From NCBI GenBank assembly GCA_016201685.1, contig JACQCJ010000083.1, forward strand, positions 1-20,082: a stretch of 20,082 bases of DNA. The letters are read 5' to 3'. The stretch's first letter is position 1. Each line of letters opens with the position of its first letter. Below the pieces are notes generated by a model. That model was not told the DNA's origin, searched no databases, and saw only the letters and a program-made list of their open reading frames with translations. The stretch is from Candidatus Peregrinibacteria bacterium (lineage in GTDB: Bacteria > Patescibacteriota > Gracilibacteria > Peribacterales > Peribacteraceae). The position numbers and the translations under genes are program-made. This document shows, piece after piece, positions 15,430-20,082 of the stretch.

Positions 15430-15795
15430 TTAGAGAGCCATTCGAGTATTGCGGCTTCCGTTCCGATTGCACGGCGGGCAACCTTTCAGTGTACAAGGAA
15501 TCAGGCATGGGGGTTTCTTGTTGCCTCCATTCTGATCGCATGGCGGGCAACCTTCCTTCACTTTACAAGGAGTCATCGGGCATGGGGTTCTCTTCTTGCT
15601 TCCATTGGTCTTTGCCGCAGTATTCGTGCCAGCAGGAACCGGCCTCAAGGTGCTGGTCGTGACCCTCGCCGTGCTTCTTGTTGAGGCAACCGCCTGGACA
15701 GGGGCGCTTGCACCGACATCGGCCACGAAAGCCAACTGGATCATGCTGAGGCTCACTGCTGCGGCAAGCAACGTTTTTATGGAAAGGAGTTTCAT
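15430..15795 (-). CDS. small secreted Cys-rich protein with duplicated CPPC module
   Basis: The 121-aa product starts at MKLLSIKTLLAAAVSLSMIQ, a clear signal peptide with likely cleavage near VGASA (residue about 30). A Thr/Ala/Val-rich linker follows. The C-terminal half carries eight cysteines in two repeats: PCPMTPCKVKEGCPPCDQNG and PCLIPCTLKGCPPCNRNG. The DNA shows the same duplication with a unit of about 69-75 bp. CPPC pairs suggest disulfides or metal binding outside the membrane. I know no named family. No Shine-Dalgarno is present. Possible -10 boxes (TACATT 15818-15823 or TATCAT 15827-15832, reversed) would give a leader of about 15-25 nt. Confidence 0.72.
   Translation of the reverse strand: MKLLSIKTLLAAAVSLSMIQLAFVADVGASAPVQAVASTRSTARVTTSTLRPVPAGTNTAAKTNGSKKRTPCPMTPCKVKEGCPPCDQNGGNKKPPCLIPCTLKGCPPCNRNGSRNTRMAL
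15461..15604. repeat. tandem duplication inside the Cys-rich gene
   Basis: Two imperfect copies begin with TTCCGATTGCACGGCGGGCA (15461) and TTCTGATCGCATGGCGGGCA (15530). They are 69 nt apart and share ACAAGGA, GGCATGGGG and the terminal GCCTCCA/GCTTCCA. The second copy is about 6 nt longer, a length change that keeps the reading frame. Confidence 0.75.
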
Positions 15796-15890
15796 ATCTG
15801 GGGGAAGGAAAAGAGATAATGTACCTATGATACCGCTTCGCGTTTAAAACACCATTAAGTTACAATACGGCTTGAAGGTCCCAAGGTGAA

Positions 15891-15941
15891 GAATGGCGAA
15901 TTGCGAACGGGACACAATTCGCAACTCGCAAATCGTCATTC
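15891..15941. repeat. hairpin repeat, copy 1, downstream of the receiver gene
   Basis: GCGAATTGCGAA (15896-15907) pairs with TTCGCAACTCGC (15918-15929) in 11 of 12 positions, and outer GAATG (15891-15895) pairs with CATTC (15937-15941). The stem, including its single A/C mismatch, is the same as at 16454-16497. Confidence 0.7.
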
Positions 15942-15948
15942 CCCTTTC

Positions 15949-16377
15949 TCAAACCTCCTTCCCGATGATCGCTTCCACCTTTCCGACCAATTCATTGAGC
16001 GAAATGCTCGATTTCATGAAGCAGTCCCGTGCGCCGAGCTTTTTGGCTTTCACCATGATATCTTCTTGCCCCAGGTTCGTGAGGACGATCACCGGCGTTC
16101 GAATGTTGAGCGTTTCGGCCATTTTGCTGAGAACTGTGAAGCCGTCCACGCCCGGCATGAGCAAATCGAGCAGGATAATATCGAACGTTTCCCTCTTCAA
16201 CCTGTCGATTGCGTCTTTGCCGTTGCAGCAACGCTCAGCCAAAAAGCCGTTGTGCTCGAACTTGTTCACGAGCACCCTCGCCATTGCGTCCTCGTCCTCC
16301 ACGACGAGCATGCGCCTGCAACGCGCCCCTGCGGAGTCGAGAGCACTTTTCCCGGCAAGTTCCTTCTTCTTGGACAT
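15949..16377 (-). CDS. stand-alone response-regulator receiver protein
   Basis: The 142-aa product from ATG 16375-16377 (MSKKKELAGK) is a single CheY-like receiver domain after about 20 N-terminal residues. It has acidic pocket Glu27-Asp28 in VVEDED, phospho-acceptor Asp71 in IILLDLLMPG, Thr100 in VIVLT and Lys122 in CFMKSS. All key residues are present, so it should be phosphorylated. No output domain is present and no histidine kinase lies in the window, so it probably works by protein contact. The shorter start is chosen because an extended -10 (TGCTATACT) lies 6 nt upstream. It is bracketed by two copies of one hairpin repeat. Confidence 0.9.
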   Translation of the reverse strand: MSKKKELAGKSALDSAGARCRRMLVVEDEDAMARVLVNKFEHNGFLAERCCNGKDAIDRLKRETFDIILLDLLMPGVDGFTVLSKMAETLNIRTPVIVLTNLGQEDIMVKAKKLGARDCFMKSSISLNELVGKVEAIIGKEV

Positions 16378-16383
16378 CGAGAA

Positions 16384-16392
16384 AGTATAGCA
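16384..16392 (-). promoter_or_regulatory. extended -10 promoter of the receiver gene
   Basis: TGCTATACT on the minus strand matches the extended -10 pattern TGnTATAAT in all but one position and ends 6 nt before the ATG, so the RNA should start at or next to the start codon. Confidence 0.6.
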
Positions 16393-16434
16393 CAGAAGCA
16401 TCCCTGCCGGTAGATCAAAATCCCCCTTCAATGA

Positions 16435-16517
16435 CGAATTGCGAAGGGCGAATGGCGAATTGCGAGAAATCCAGATTCAGCCCATTCGCAACTCGCCAAT
16501 CCCCACTTCGCCAATTG
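16435..16517. repeat. hairpin repeat, copy 2, upstream of the receiver gene
   Basis: GGCGAATTGCGA (16454-16465) pairs with TCGCAACTCGCC (16486-16497) in 11 of 12 positions, with the same A/C mismatch as copy 1 but a 20-nt loop. Extra partial units flank it: CGAATTGCGAAGGGCGAATG before, and ACTTCGCCAATTGG after. Confidence 0.7.
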
Positions 16518-16520
16518 GTA

Positions 16521-17258
16521 TTACAACTCCATCTCCAACAGCACCGGCAAGTGATCTGAGAGCTTCACCTCGTGCAGCACGTGGAGCGCTCGAAGGTGAA
16601 TATGCTTGGAGCAGAGGAAGAGATCGATGTCCTTGGTGGGATGGATGGCCGGGTACGTCGCTTCCGATTGTGGGTTGATGATTTTGAGGCCGGATCCCCG
16701 CGCGAATTTCTGAAGTTCCTCGGGATGGGAGAGAGTATTGAAGTCGCCGCAGAGGATCACGTCGTCGTGTTTTGCGACGATTTCCTTCAGTTCCACGAAT
16801 TGCTTGCGCCGGGTCGCCGCGCGCAATGAGAAGTGCGCAAAGAGCAAGCAAGTGCCGTTTTCGAGCTTCACTTCATACATCAGCTTCTTCGTTCCGTTTT
16901 TGAAGTACGACTTGCGGTACGAAACGGGCCGCTGCGAGAAAATGCCGTTGCAGTTATTGCGGAAGAACGGCAAATGCCGAAGCCAACTCTTGCGGCCGTA
17001 CTTGTTGTCGATCGCATGAAATGTCAGTGAGTGGAGGCGAGGTGCCGACCGCCGACCCCTGTGAATCTCCGCGAAGCAGCACAGATCCGGCTGCACGCGA
17101 TCGACGAGCGAATTGAGACCGCGCGCCACCTCCCGCAGGATCCTGCGCGGCGTGTAGAAGTACCGGTAAAAGTGGAGGAAATAATCCGTGAAGGATCCGT
17201 CCAATTCCGTGCAGTACCCGATGTTGTAGAGGAGGATGCGAAAGGGTTGGGTTTCCAT
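16521..17258 (-). CDS. endonuclease/exonuclease/phosphatase (EEP) family hydrolase
   Basis: The 245-aa product contains the full EEP active-site set: YNIG with Asn12, Glu64 in CFAEIH, His142 in FAHFSLR, GDFNT with Asp172 and Asn174, Asp210 and Asp212 in KDIDLFL, and the terminal SDHLP with Asp235-His236. These bind Mg2+ and cleave phosphodiester or phosphate bonds. The family includes AP endonucleases, DNases, sphingomyelinases and inositol phosphatases, so the substrate cannot be told. No signal peptide is seen. A perfect TATAAT lies 20 nt upstream of ATG 17256-17258, giving a short leader without Shine-Dalgarno. Confidence 0.88.
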   Translation of the reverse strand: METQPFRILLYNIGYCTELDGSFTDYFLHFYRYFYTPRRILREVARGLNSLVDRVQPDLCCFAEIHRGRRSAPRLHSLTFHAIDNKYGRKSWLRHLPFFRNNCNGIFSQRPVSYRKSYFKNGTKKLMYEVKLENGTCLLFAHFSLRAATRRKQFVELKEIVAKHDDVILCGDFNTLSHPEELQKFARGSGLKIINPQSEATYPAIHPTKDIDLFLCSKHIHLRALHVLHEVKLSDHLPVLLEMEL

Positions 17259-17278
17259 GGGGGTCGGTGTTATTTGCT

Positions 17279-17307
17279 ATTATATCATAAATATTTTAAA
17301 ATATTAA
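17279..17307 (-). promoter_or_regulatory. AT-rich promoter of the EEP gene
   Basis: Minus-strand TATAAT (17279-17284) is a perfect -10, with TTAATA (17302-17307) 17 nt upstream. A 14-bp palindrome ATATTTTAAAATAT lies in the spacer region and could bind a regulator. The gap 17259-17386 is far more AT-rich than its surroundings. Confidence 0.6.
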
Positions 17308-17374
17308 TATGGATATTTGGCTTCACAGAGCGAGTGAAATAGTCATTTGTTGACTCTAATCCATTGATGTGCTT

Positions 17375-17380
17375 TATTAT
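17375..17380 (+). promoter_or_regulatory. -10 box TATTAT of the small gene at 17387
   Basis: TATTAT (5 of 6) ends 6 nt before ATG 17387. TTGACT (17350-17355) lies 19 nt further upstream, a slightly long spacing. No Shine-Dalgarno is present. Confidence 0.5.
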
Positions 17381-17386
17381 TTGCAT

Positions 17387-17692
17387 ATGACTTCAAACGA
17401 AGAATTGCTTACAACGTCATCGGAATCCGATCCATATCGAATTCTGGGACTTGCTCAAGTCGATGGCAAGAGAAATGTCGATCCTTTAGTAAGATATAAT
17501 GCTTCCCGTGATTATCGTCACGTCTTAGGAGATGATTGGTGGCCAGAAGAAACACAAGATCACATGCGTGCCAGAAGTTCAGATTTCAGAGCAGGAGATA
17601 GTTCTCTTGACCCTAAAGAGCCAGTACTCGGAGTTCGTGGTGCACTTTGTCACGAATCAGATCCATTTGGCGATTTTGAAGACGGAAAATAG
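17387..17692 (+). CDS. hypothetical protein, 101 aa
   Basis: From ATG 17387 (MTSNEELLTTSSESDPYRIL) the product is small, hydrophilic and acidic (VLGDDWWPEETQDHM, CHESDPFGDFEDGK), with no signal peptide. An ATG six codons upstream is in frame, but the -10 box position favours the second. No family is recognised. Codons are more A/T-rich than in the pseudouridine synthase gene 21 nt downstream, so the gene may be a recent arrival. Its stop nearly abuts the promoter of that next gene. Confidence 0.65.
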   Translation: MTSNEELLTTSSESDPYRILGLAQVDGKRNVDPLVRYNASRDYRHVLGDDWWPEETQDHMRARSSDFRAGDSSLDPKEPVLGVRGALCHESDPFGDFEDGK

Positions 17693-17701
17693 TTTGCGCG
17701 G

Positions 17702-17707
17702 TACAGT
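17702..17707 (+). promoter_or_regulatory. -10-like box TACAGT of the pseudouridine synthase gene
   Basis: TACAGT (4 of 6) ends 6 nt before ATG 17714 and fits the spacing of the other leaderless promoters here. No clear -35 is visible. Confidence 0.35.
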
Positions 17708-17713
17708 CTGTAT

Positions 17714-18370
17714 ATGCCCATCGATCCCAAACGCATTCTCTTTCAAGATGATTCGTTCCTCGCGGTGCTCAAGCTCAGCGGCGAACTCGTCGTCAAAGGG
17801 AAGGGGAGAGTCGATCGATTGCCGCTCCTCGATTTTCTGCGCAAGGATTCCCCCGGCATTCACCCCATCAGCCGCTTGGACTTCGAGACATCCGGCGTGG
17901 TGCTTTTCGCTCGAAACCGCTCCGTTCTGAAGATTTTCCTGGATACAAAGTTTGCGCAGTGGTCGAAGACGTACCAGGCGATCGTTGCGCACCGCATCGA
18001 CCGCGATCACAGGACGATTTCCTTCCCGCTCCCGGCGCGCACAGCGAAAGTGACAGTGGCAGCGAAGACGATGTACCGCGTTCTCGAGCGCTTCGCGGAT
18101 GCCAGTTTGATCGAAGCGGAAACCTCCATCGGTCGCTACCACCAGATCCGGCGGCACTTGGCTATGATCGGCCATCCCCTCGTGCTCGATCCGGTCTACG
18201 GCCAGGAGAAGTTCAACAAACTCTTCACGCGCGCATTCCACTACCATCGCTTCTTCCTCCACGCATCCGCCGTCTCATTCCAACATCCAGTCACGAAGGA
18301 AATGCTTCGGATCGAAGCGCCGAGGCCGAAGGTGTTTGAGGAGGCGCTGAAAAAATTGAGACGTTCTTGA
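17714..18370 (+). CDS. RluA-family pseudouridine synthase
   Basis: The 218-aa product carries the catalytic block HPISRLDFETSGVVLFA, with Asp56 in the RLD-x-x-TSG motif, and the later IGRYHQIRRHLAMIGHPLVLDPVYG (about 148-172) typical of RluA enzymes. They convert uridine to pseudouridine in rRNA or tRNA. It has no N-terminal S4 domain, like RluA and TruC rather than RluC or RluD. The specific RNA target cannot be read. It begins ILFQDDSFLAVLKLSGELVV, matching the family's first strand. The gene is followed by a hairpin shared with the convergent TrmB gene. Confidence 0.9.
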   Translation: MPIDPKRILFQDDSFLAVLKLSGELVVKGKGRVDRLPLLDFLRKDSPGIHPISRLDFETSGVVLFARNRSVLKIFLDTKFAQWSKTYQAIVAHRIDRDHRTISFPLPARTAKVTVAAKTMYRVLERFADASLIEAETSIGRYHQIRRHLAMIGHPLVLDPVYGQEKFNKLFTRAFHYHRFFLHASAVSFQHPVTKEMLRIEAPRPKVFEEALKKLRRS

Positions 18371-18405
18371 ATTGTCCCCCTCGACTCCGCTCGGGGTGAC
18401 AATTC
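18369..18405. terminator. long palindrome between convergent genes
   Basis: GAATTGTC-CCCC (18369-18380) pairs with GGGG-T-GACAATTC (18393-18405) with a single bulged T, around a TCGACTCCGCTC loop. It overlaps the pseudouridine synthase stop and lies 18 nt past the convergent TrmB stop. It probably ends both transcripts, though T tracts are weak. The sequence resembles a palindrome I recall as widespread in bacterial intergenic regions. Confidence 0.6.
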
Positions 18406-18422
18406 GAAAGTTTCAGAGTTTT

Positions 18423-19160
18423 CTAGAGCTTCTCCCACATGCACTTCCACCACGTTCTGTAACTCTCCGCGAGACCGGGACTCACGAGGACGAAGATCGT
18501 CAGATCGTCTCGCAGTTTTCCCAATTCCAAGCCATGGAACGTGACGACGTGGTCGCCGAAGATATCCATGGTGGAATCCGTAGCAAAGTCCTTGGGAAGG
18601 AATTTATACGGTTTCCCGACGGCCTTTGGCACCTCGGGCAGGCCGTCTTTGACGGCATAATCGAAGATGTGATGGTGCTTGATCCCACGCCGTTTCGCTT
18701 CTTTCAAAAATCGCTGCGTGAATAATTGCAGCCGAGGATCGAACCACGCGCCTTTTGCGCCAAACGAATAGATATCCTCTCCCACTTTGAGTGCCTCGCG
18801 CAGGTAGTTCTTCACGCCTTCAATGCCCTTGAAGATATAGGCCCGTTCGGTGGTGAGGTGTTTGCGGTAGAGCGAATGGAGCTTGGGGAGAATAGTTTCC
18901 AACTTCGTCTGCTGCTCCGTGACCAATTCCATCAGTTTATTCGGATCTACGGCTTCGTAGATTGTTTCCTTTTGGGTAAATACTTCATAGATGAGGCCCT
19001 TTTCGGTCAGGCGATAGAGCGTCTCGTAGGCGTTGCTCCTATTCACCTTGGCGCGCAGCGCAATGGTGGAAACTCCCGAACCTCCATACGTGACGAGCGC
19101 TTCGTACACTTTGGCTTCGTTCGGGCTGAGTCCGAGATGTTCCAATGTCGAGAGGATCAT
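18423..19160 (-). CDS. TrmB-family transcriptional regulator (second copy)
   Basis: The 245-aa product has the TrmB winged helix at residues about 1-70 (LEHLGLSPNEAKVYEALVTYG, then recognition region LRAKVNRSNAYETLYRLTEKG). A coiled coil follows (about 70-100, ELVTEQQTKLETILPKLHSLY), then an effector-like C-terminal domain (YIFKGIEGVKNYLREALK to YRTWWKCMWEKL). It is about as long as the copy at 10528-11283 but clearly diverged. Its own promoter contains a 14-bp palindrome between -35 and -10, so autorepression is likely. It is divergent from the hypothetical genes at 19207-19996, which may share the control. Its effector is unknown. Confidence 0.88.
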   Translation of the reverse strand: MILSTLEHLGLSPNEAKVYEALVTYGGSGVSTIALRAKVNRSNAYETLYRLTEKGLIYEVFTQKETIYEAVDPNKLMELVTEQQTKLETILPKLHSLYRKHLTTERAYIFKGIEGVKNYLREALKVGEDIYSFGAKGAWFDPRLQLFTQRFLKEAKRRGIKHHHIFDYAVKDGLPEVPKAVGKPYKFLPKDFATDSTMDIFGDHVVTFHGLELGKLRDDLTIFVLVSPGLAESYRTWWKCMWEKL

Positions 19161-19168
19161 ATGTTGTC

Positions 19169-19201
19169 AGTATACCAACAACGTTGTTGTCTTGGCAACA
19201 A
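19169..19201 (-). promoter_or_regulatory. promoter with embedded palindromic operator (TTGCCA-18-TATACT)
   Basis: Minus-strand TTGCCA (19193-19198) and TATACT (19169-19174) are 18 nt apart, and TATACT ends 8 nt before the ATG. The spacer holds the perfect 14-bp palindrome CAACAACGTTGTTG (19176-19189). A third half-site CAACAA (19196-19201) overlaps the -35. Bound protein would block RNA polymerase. The natural candidate is the TrmB protein encoded just downstream. Confidence 0.7.
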
Positions 19202-19206
19202 AAGAT

Positions 19207-19464
19207 ATGTCTATAGTATTTGACACAGTTCAGGATTTAGTTTCTGGACTGCTCCTTCACAACGACGGCTTCCGACCCGAGGCAAGCATCCTGCGCATCA
19301 CGGTGGGTAGAACGCTTGTCTCGGTCAGCTCCAGTGTGGAGATGATAGACAGGCTCGCGCCGAGGAATCGGACAACTATTAGAAGGGAAGTGCGATATGA
19401 ATCAAGGTTTTCATGCGGCATTGCTTGCATTGGAGTGGATCATGGGACAACGAAAGTCTGCTGA
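19207..19464 (+). CDS. possible small protein, 85 aa, overlapping the next gene
   Basis: From ATG 19207 the frame reads MSIVFDTVQDLVSGLLLHND and on through LRITVGRTLVSVSSSVEMIDRL. This looks like a structured alpha/beta peptide for about 62 residues. The last 23 residues overlap the next gene in another frame. No family is recognised, no Shine-Dalgarno or well-placed -10 is seen, and the overlap of 68 nt is large. It could be the first gene of a small operon, the N-terminal part of a frameshifted larger gene, or spurious. Confidence 0.4.
   Translation: MSIVFDTVQDLVSGLLLHNDGFRPEASILRITVGRTLVSVSSSVEMIDRLAPRNRTTIRREVRYESRFSCGIACIGVDHGTTKVC
19381..19390 (+). promoter_or_regulatory. Shine-Dalgarno site that fixes the start at 19397
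   Basis: AGAAGGGAAG ends 6 nt before ATG 19397. It contrasts with the leaderless-looking starts elsewhere and supports this ATG. Confidence 0.6.
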
Positions 19465-19996
19465 TCTCAAGGATTATTCTTCCAATGCGGTTCGTGCTTT
19501 ATTTAAGTACTTGCATGAAGCAGCTCAAATGAATGGAGTTATGCTCAGAACGGCAGAATGCCTTGTCAGGCATGCGTTTTGGAATGACGATCCCAAAATA
19601 CTCGCGCCAGATTTGTTGCAAGATCTCAAAAGCGGTGCCGCTGACAAAAAGACCAGTTGGCTCTCCACAAACCTACCGAAGTTCCCATTTGCCTCTGAAA
19701 CTGATCATCTATGGTGGGTAATGGAATGGTTTGCGGCGGAGCCTTCTGAGCAGGATGAGCAGGATGAGCGGACAAGGAATCCTTATTATGCATGGAATAC
19801 TTTTTATCCATCGAACCCGCCAATACACAGCGATCCAGAGTGTCTCTGGAAAGTCGTTACTGGACTCTTCGAGAAGGATCCCAAACGTCTGCGCCCCGTG
19901 CTGGTGAAGGGCATCGAACGATGGGAATCCATCAGGAAAAATGGATCAGTAAGAACTTTGGTGGAGGAAAATGATTACAACACAATTCATCCGTAG
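19397..19996 (+). CDS. hypothetical protein, 199 aa, running into a transposase tail
   Basis: ATG 19397 is preceded by AGAAGGGAAG (19381-19390), with 6 nt between: one of the few good Shine-Dalgarno sites in the window, as expected for an internal operon gene. The product (MNQGFHAALLALEWIMGQRK ...) is soluble, with many Trp and Asp residues (HLWWVMEWFAAEPSEQDEQDE) and a Pro-rich middle. No family is recognised. The last codons and the TAG (19994-19996) overlap by 10 nt the 3' end of a convergent transposase gene, so its C-terminus may have been altered by insertion. Lower GC than the housekeeping genes suggests an acquired region. Confidence 0.68.
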   Translation: MNQGFHAALLALEWIMGQRKSADLKDYSSNAVRALFKYLHEAAQMNGVMLRTAECLVRHAFWNDDPKILAPDLLQDLKSGAADKKTSWLSTNLPKFPFASETDHLWWVMEWFAAEPSEQDEQDERTRNPYYAWNTFYPSNPPIHSDPECLWKVVTGLFEKDPKRLRPVLVKGIERWESIRKNGSVRTLVEENDYNTIHP

Positions 19997-20082
19997 AGTT
20001 TCGAGAGGCGGTACAGGAAGAACTTCACATCGCGTACGCCTCGTTGAAGCACTCTGAAGTTTTTGATTTTGGCGTTGAACGA
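19987..20082 (-). CDS. C-terminal end of an ISL3-like DDE transposase (5' part beyond window)
   Basis: On the minus strand, from the window edge to TGA (19987-19989), the frame encodes 31 residues: SFNAKIKNFRVLQRGVRD then VKFFLYRLSKLYG. The SFNAKIK...RGVR...FFLYRL pattern is the usual C-terminal helix block of ISL3-superfamily (ISAon1-like) DDE transposases, recognised from memory. The catalytic domain lies outside the window, so completeness cannot be judged. It converges with, and overlaps by 10 nt, the hypothetical gene ending at 19996. Confidence 0.7.
   Translation of the reverse strand, partial: SFNAKIKNFRVLQRGVRDVKFFLYRLSKLYG
19987..20082 (-). mobile_element. edge of an insertion sequence (ISL3-like), partial
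   Basis: Inferred only from the transposase C-terminus. I did not identify a terminal inverted repeat. If the element is intact, its end should lie at or left of 19987, inside the overlapping plus-strand gene. Confidence 0.4.

Noticed and set aside
15461..15604. CRISPR-like repeats
   Set aside because: There are only two imperfect tandem copies, with no spacers, and they lie in frame within a secreted Cys-rich protein gene.
17657..18262. Minus-strand ORF of 201 codons opposite the pseudouridine synthase
   Set aside because: It is antisense to the RluA catalytic motifs and has no recognisable features.

Overview
The window looks like chromosomal DNA from an uncultivated Patescibacteria/CPR-type bacterium. 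A Peregrinibacteria or Peribacteria-like lineage is my best guess, by inference only. It has moderate-to-high GC, compact mostly single-gene transcription units, two TrmB-family regulators, a DUF5678-like small protein beside a retropepsin-like protease, an SLH-domain surface protein and many lineage-type hypothetical genes. TAA, TAG and TGA all serve as stops, so the standard bacterial code applies. Shine-Dalgarno sequences are nearly absent. Instead, a TANNNT -10 box lies 6 to 9 nt upstream of most start codons, which points to widespread leaderless transcription.

Layout. 1-128: C-terminal end of an unknown + gene. 177-2457: two unknown - strand genes. 2538-3152: dCTP deaminase (+). 3153-3309: two GC-rich palindromes. 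3310-4146: YdjC/ChbG-like deacetylase (-), back to back with tRNA-Val(CAC) at 4182-4258 (+). A degenerate second copy of the tRNA 3' half and a cluster of palindromes follow. 4490-6100: an exported protein with a lysine/alanine-rich basic half and an acidic half, closed by a strong terminator. 6199-7854: SLH-domain surface protein (-). 8038-9816: ABC exporter half-transporter (-). 9901-11283: TrmB regulator, DUF5678-like protein and retropepsin-like protease (-). 11416-12027: hypothetical gene (+) that runs into the 3' end of 11876-13654, a TMTC-like membrane glycosyltransferase with TPRs (-). 13700-15321: a DUF11-type secreted protein translationally coupled to an unknown protein (-). 15430-15795: small Cys-rich secreted protein (-). 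15949-16377: stand-alone receiver protein (-), bracketed by two copies of a hairpin repeat. 16521-17258: EEP-family phosphohydrolase (-). 17387-17692: small hypothetical gene (+). 17714-18370: RluA-type pseudouridine synthase (+). 18423-19160: second TrmB regulator (-) with a palindromic operator inside its own promoter. 19207-19996: two overlapping hypothetical genes (+). 19987-20082: C-terminal end of an ISL3-like transposase (-).

Functional themes. One theme is cell envelope and surface: SLH protein, DUF11 protein, Cys-rich protein, TMTC-like enzyme, exported basic/acidic protein and ABC exporter. A second is nucleotide and RNA housekeeping: dcd, RluA and tRNA-Val. A third is local regulation: two TrmB proteins and a lone receiver. 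The most unusual points are the leaderless promoter architecture, the TrmB operator overlapping its promoter, the overlapping DUF5678/retropepsin pair, the bipolar exported protein, the tRNA 3' duplication and the repeat-bracketed receiver gene.
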